In this document: positions 63,617 through 64,000 of the stretch, in pieces | Layout: each line of letters opens with the position of its first letter | How positions within the stretch are numbered: the stretch's first letter is position 1 | NCBI RefSeq assembly: GCF_019703515.2 | Contig: NC_059379.1 | Location: 20,207,380 to 20,271,379, forward strand | Reading direction: 5' to 3' | From: Myxocyprinus asiaticus | Taxonomy: Eukaryota > Chordata > Actinopteri > Cypriniformes > Catostomidae | Length of the DNA: 64,000 nucleotides | Position numbers and translations under genes: made by a program | Notes under the pieces: generated by a model | What the model saw: the letters and a program-made list of their open reading frames with translations, nothing else | What the model was told of the DNA's origin: nothing | The model's database searches: none

Positions 63617-64000
63617 TGAAAGACTTGGAGAAGGCTGTTTACCTGGCTTCTGTCCTAAGTGTTTGAATAGCAGAATGATGTCATTATGAAATGGATTCAT
63701 TTCTAGATTACTAGTGTAGGACTTTGCACTTTCCCCTCCGTCTCCCCTATTTTTTAAAAGTGATGAGTGATTTCAGCCATTTTGATAACTTCTCAAAACC
63801 CTAGTTGTGAAGACATGTCAACTGTGATTTACAGGCAGAGAATATTTCTGATTGGGTAGTTTTCTTTTTTGTTTTCTTTAGTCTGGTCTAATTATTTAAA
63901 TATATTTATTTATTTTTGCTGTTTACAGGTTCTAGGACAGTTACAGAAACAGGTGTGGGTTCTTAGGGTGCTTAAACACTTTGTTCATATTATTTGGGTC

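Noticed and set aside
63930..63953. GTTTACAG followed by a short open stretch and GTGTGG at the window end, as a possible next exon
   Set aside because: Does not encode the expected PDZ start and the donor is poor; also cut by the window edge.

Overview
This is vertebrate genomic DNA, almost certainly from a ray-finned fish and probably a cyprinid-like teleost. The evidence is tiny coding exons with consensus splice sites separated by long introns, and a dense mix of Tc1/mariner, hAT, TTAA-target foldback, L2/CR1-like LINE and tRNA-derived SINE repeats typical of teleosts, plus many GT/CT/AT microsatellites. There is no operon, CRISPR array, phage or bacterial gene.

The one host gene is on the + strand: the 5' part of an MPP7-type MAGUK p55 scaffold gene. 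I can place five coding exons: 311-347 (start codon, inside a probable first exon from 196), 9469-9587, 29710-29787, 44486-44566 and 48371-48502. Together they encode residues 1-149: the N-terminus, the tandem L27 domains and the linker up to the PDZ domain. All splice phases agree (first intron phase 1, the rest phase 0). The introns are about 9.1, 20.1, 14.7 and 3.8 kb, and the last is open at more than 15 kb. The PDZ, SH3 and guanylate-kinase-like exons are not in the window. A possible unannotated in-frame 66-bp cassette exon sits at 45436-45501.

The rest is intron, much of it transposon. Intron 1 holds a Sleeping-Beauty-like Tc1 copy (2434-3972). Intron 2 holds a second Tc1 family copy (10123-11705), a hAT element with a perfect 8-bp target duplication (16555-17815), two TTAA-target elements that share one TTAA (17978-20306), SINEs, and a 5-kb hAT (24092-29097, perfect 8-bp duplication) with a LINE and a foldback half nested inside. 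Intron 3 holds two head-to-head LINEs (30861-34231 minus; 34435-38797 plus), the second interrupted in its 3' UTR by a truncated Tc1; then a small hAT (39239-39830) and a degenerate Tc1 with 72-bp TIRs (42073-43644). Intron 5 holds several MITEs, another hAT-like element (54163-55619) and a Tc1 copy (57677-59257) with an uninterrupted 345-codon transposase and about 200-bp TIRs. That copy is the only transposase here that looks potentially functional.

I see no convincing new biological system. The points most worth a second look are the intact Tc1 copy and its frameshifted sister, the candidate cassette exon, the TTAA-sharing tandem insertion, and the nested hAT and LINE structures, which give a readable order of insertion.
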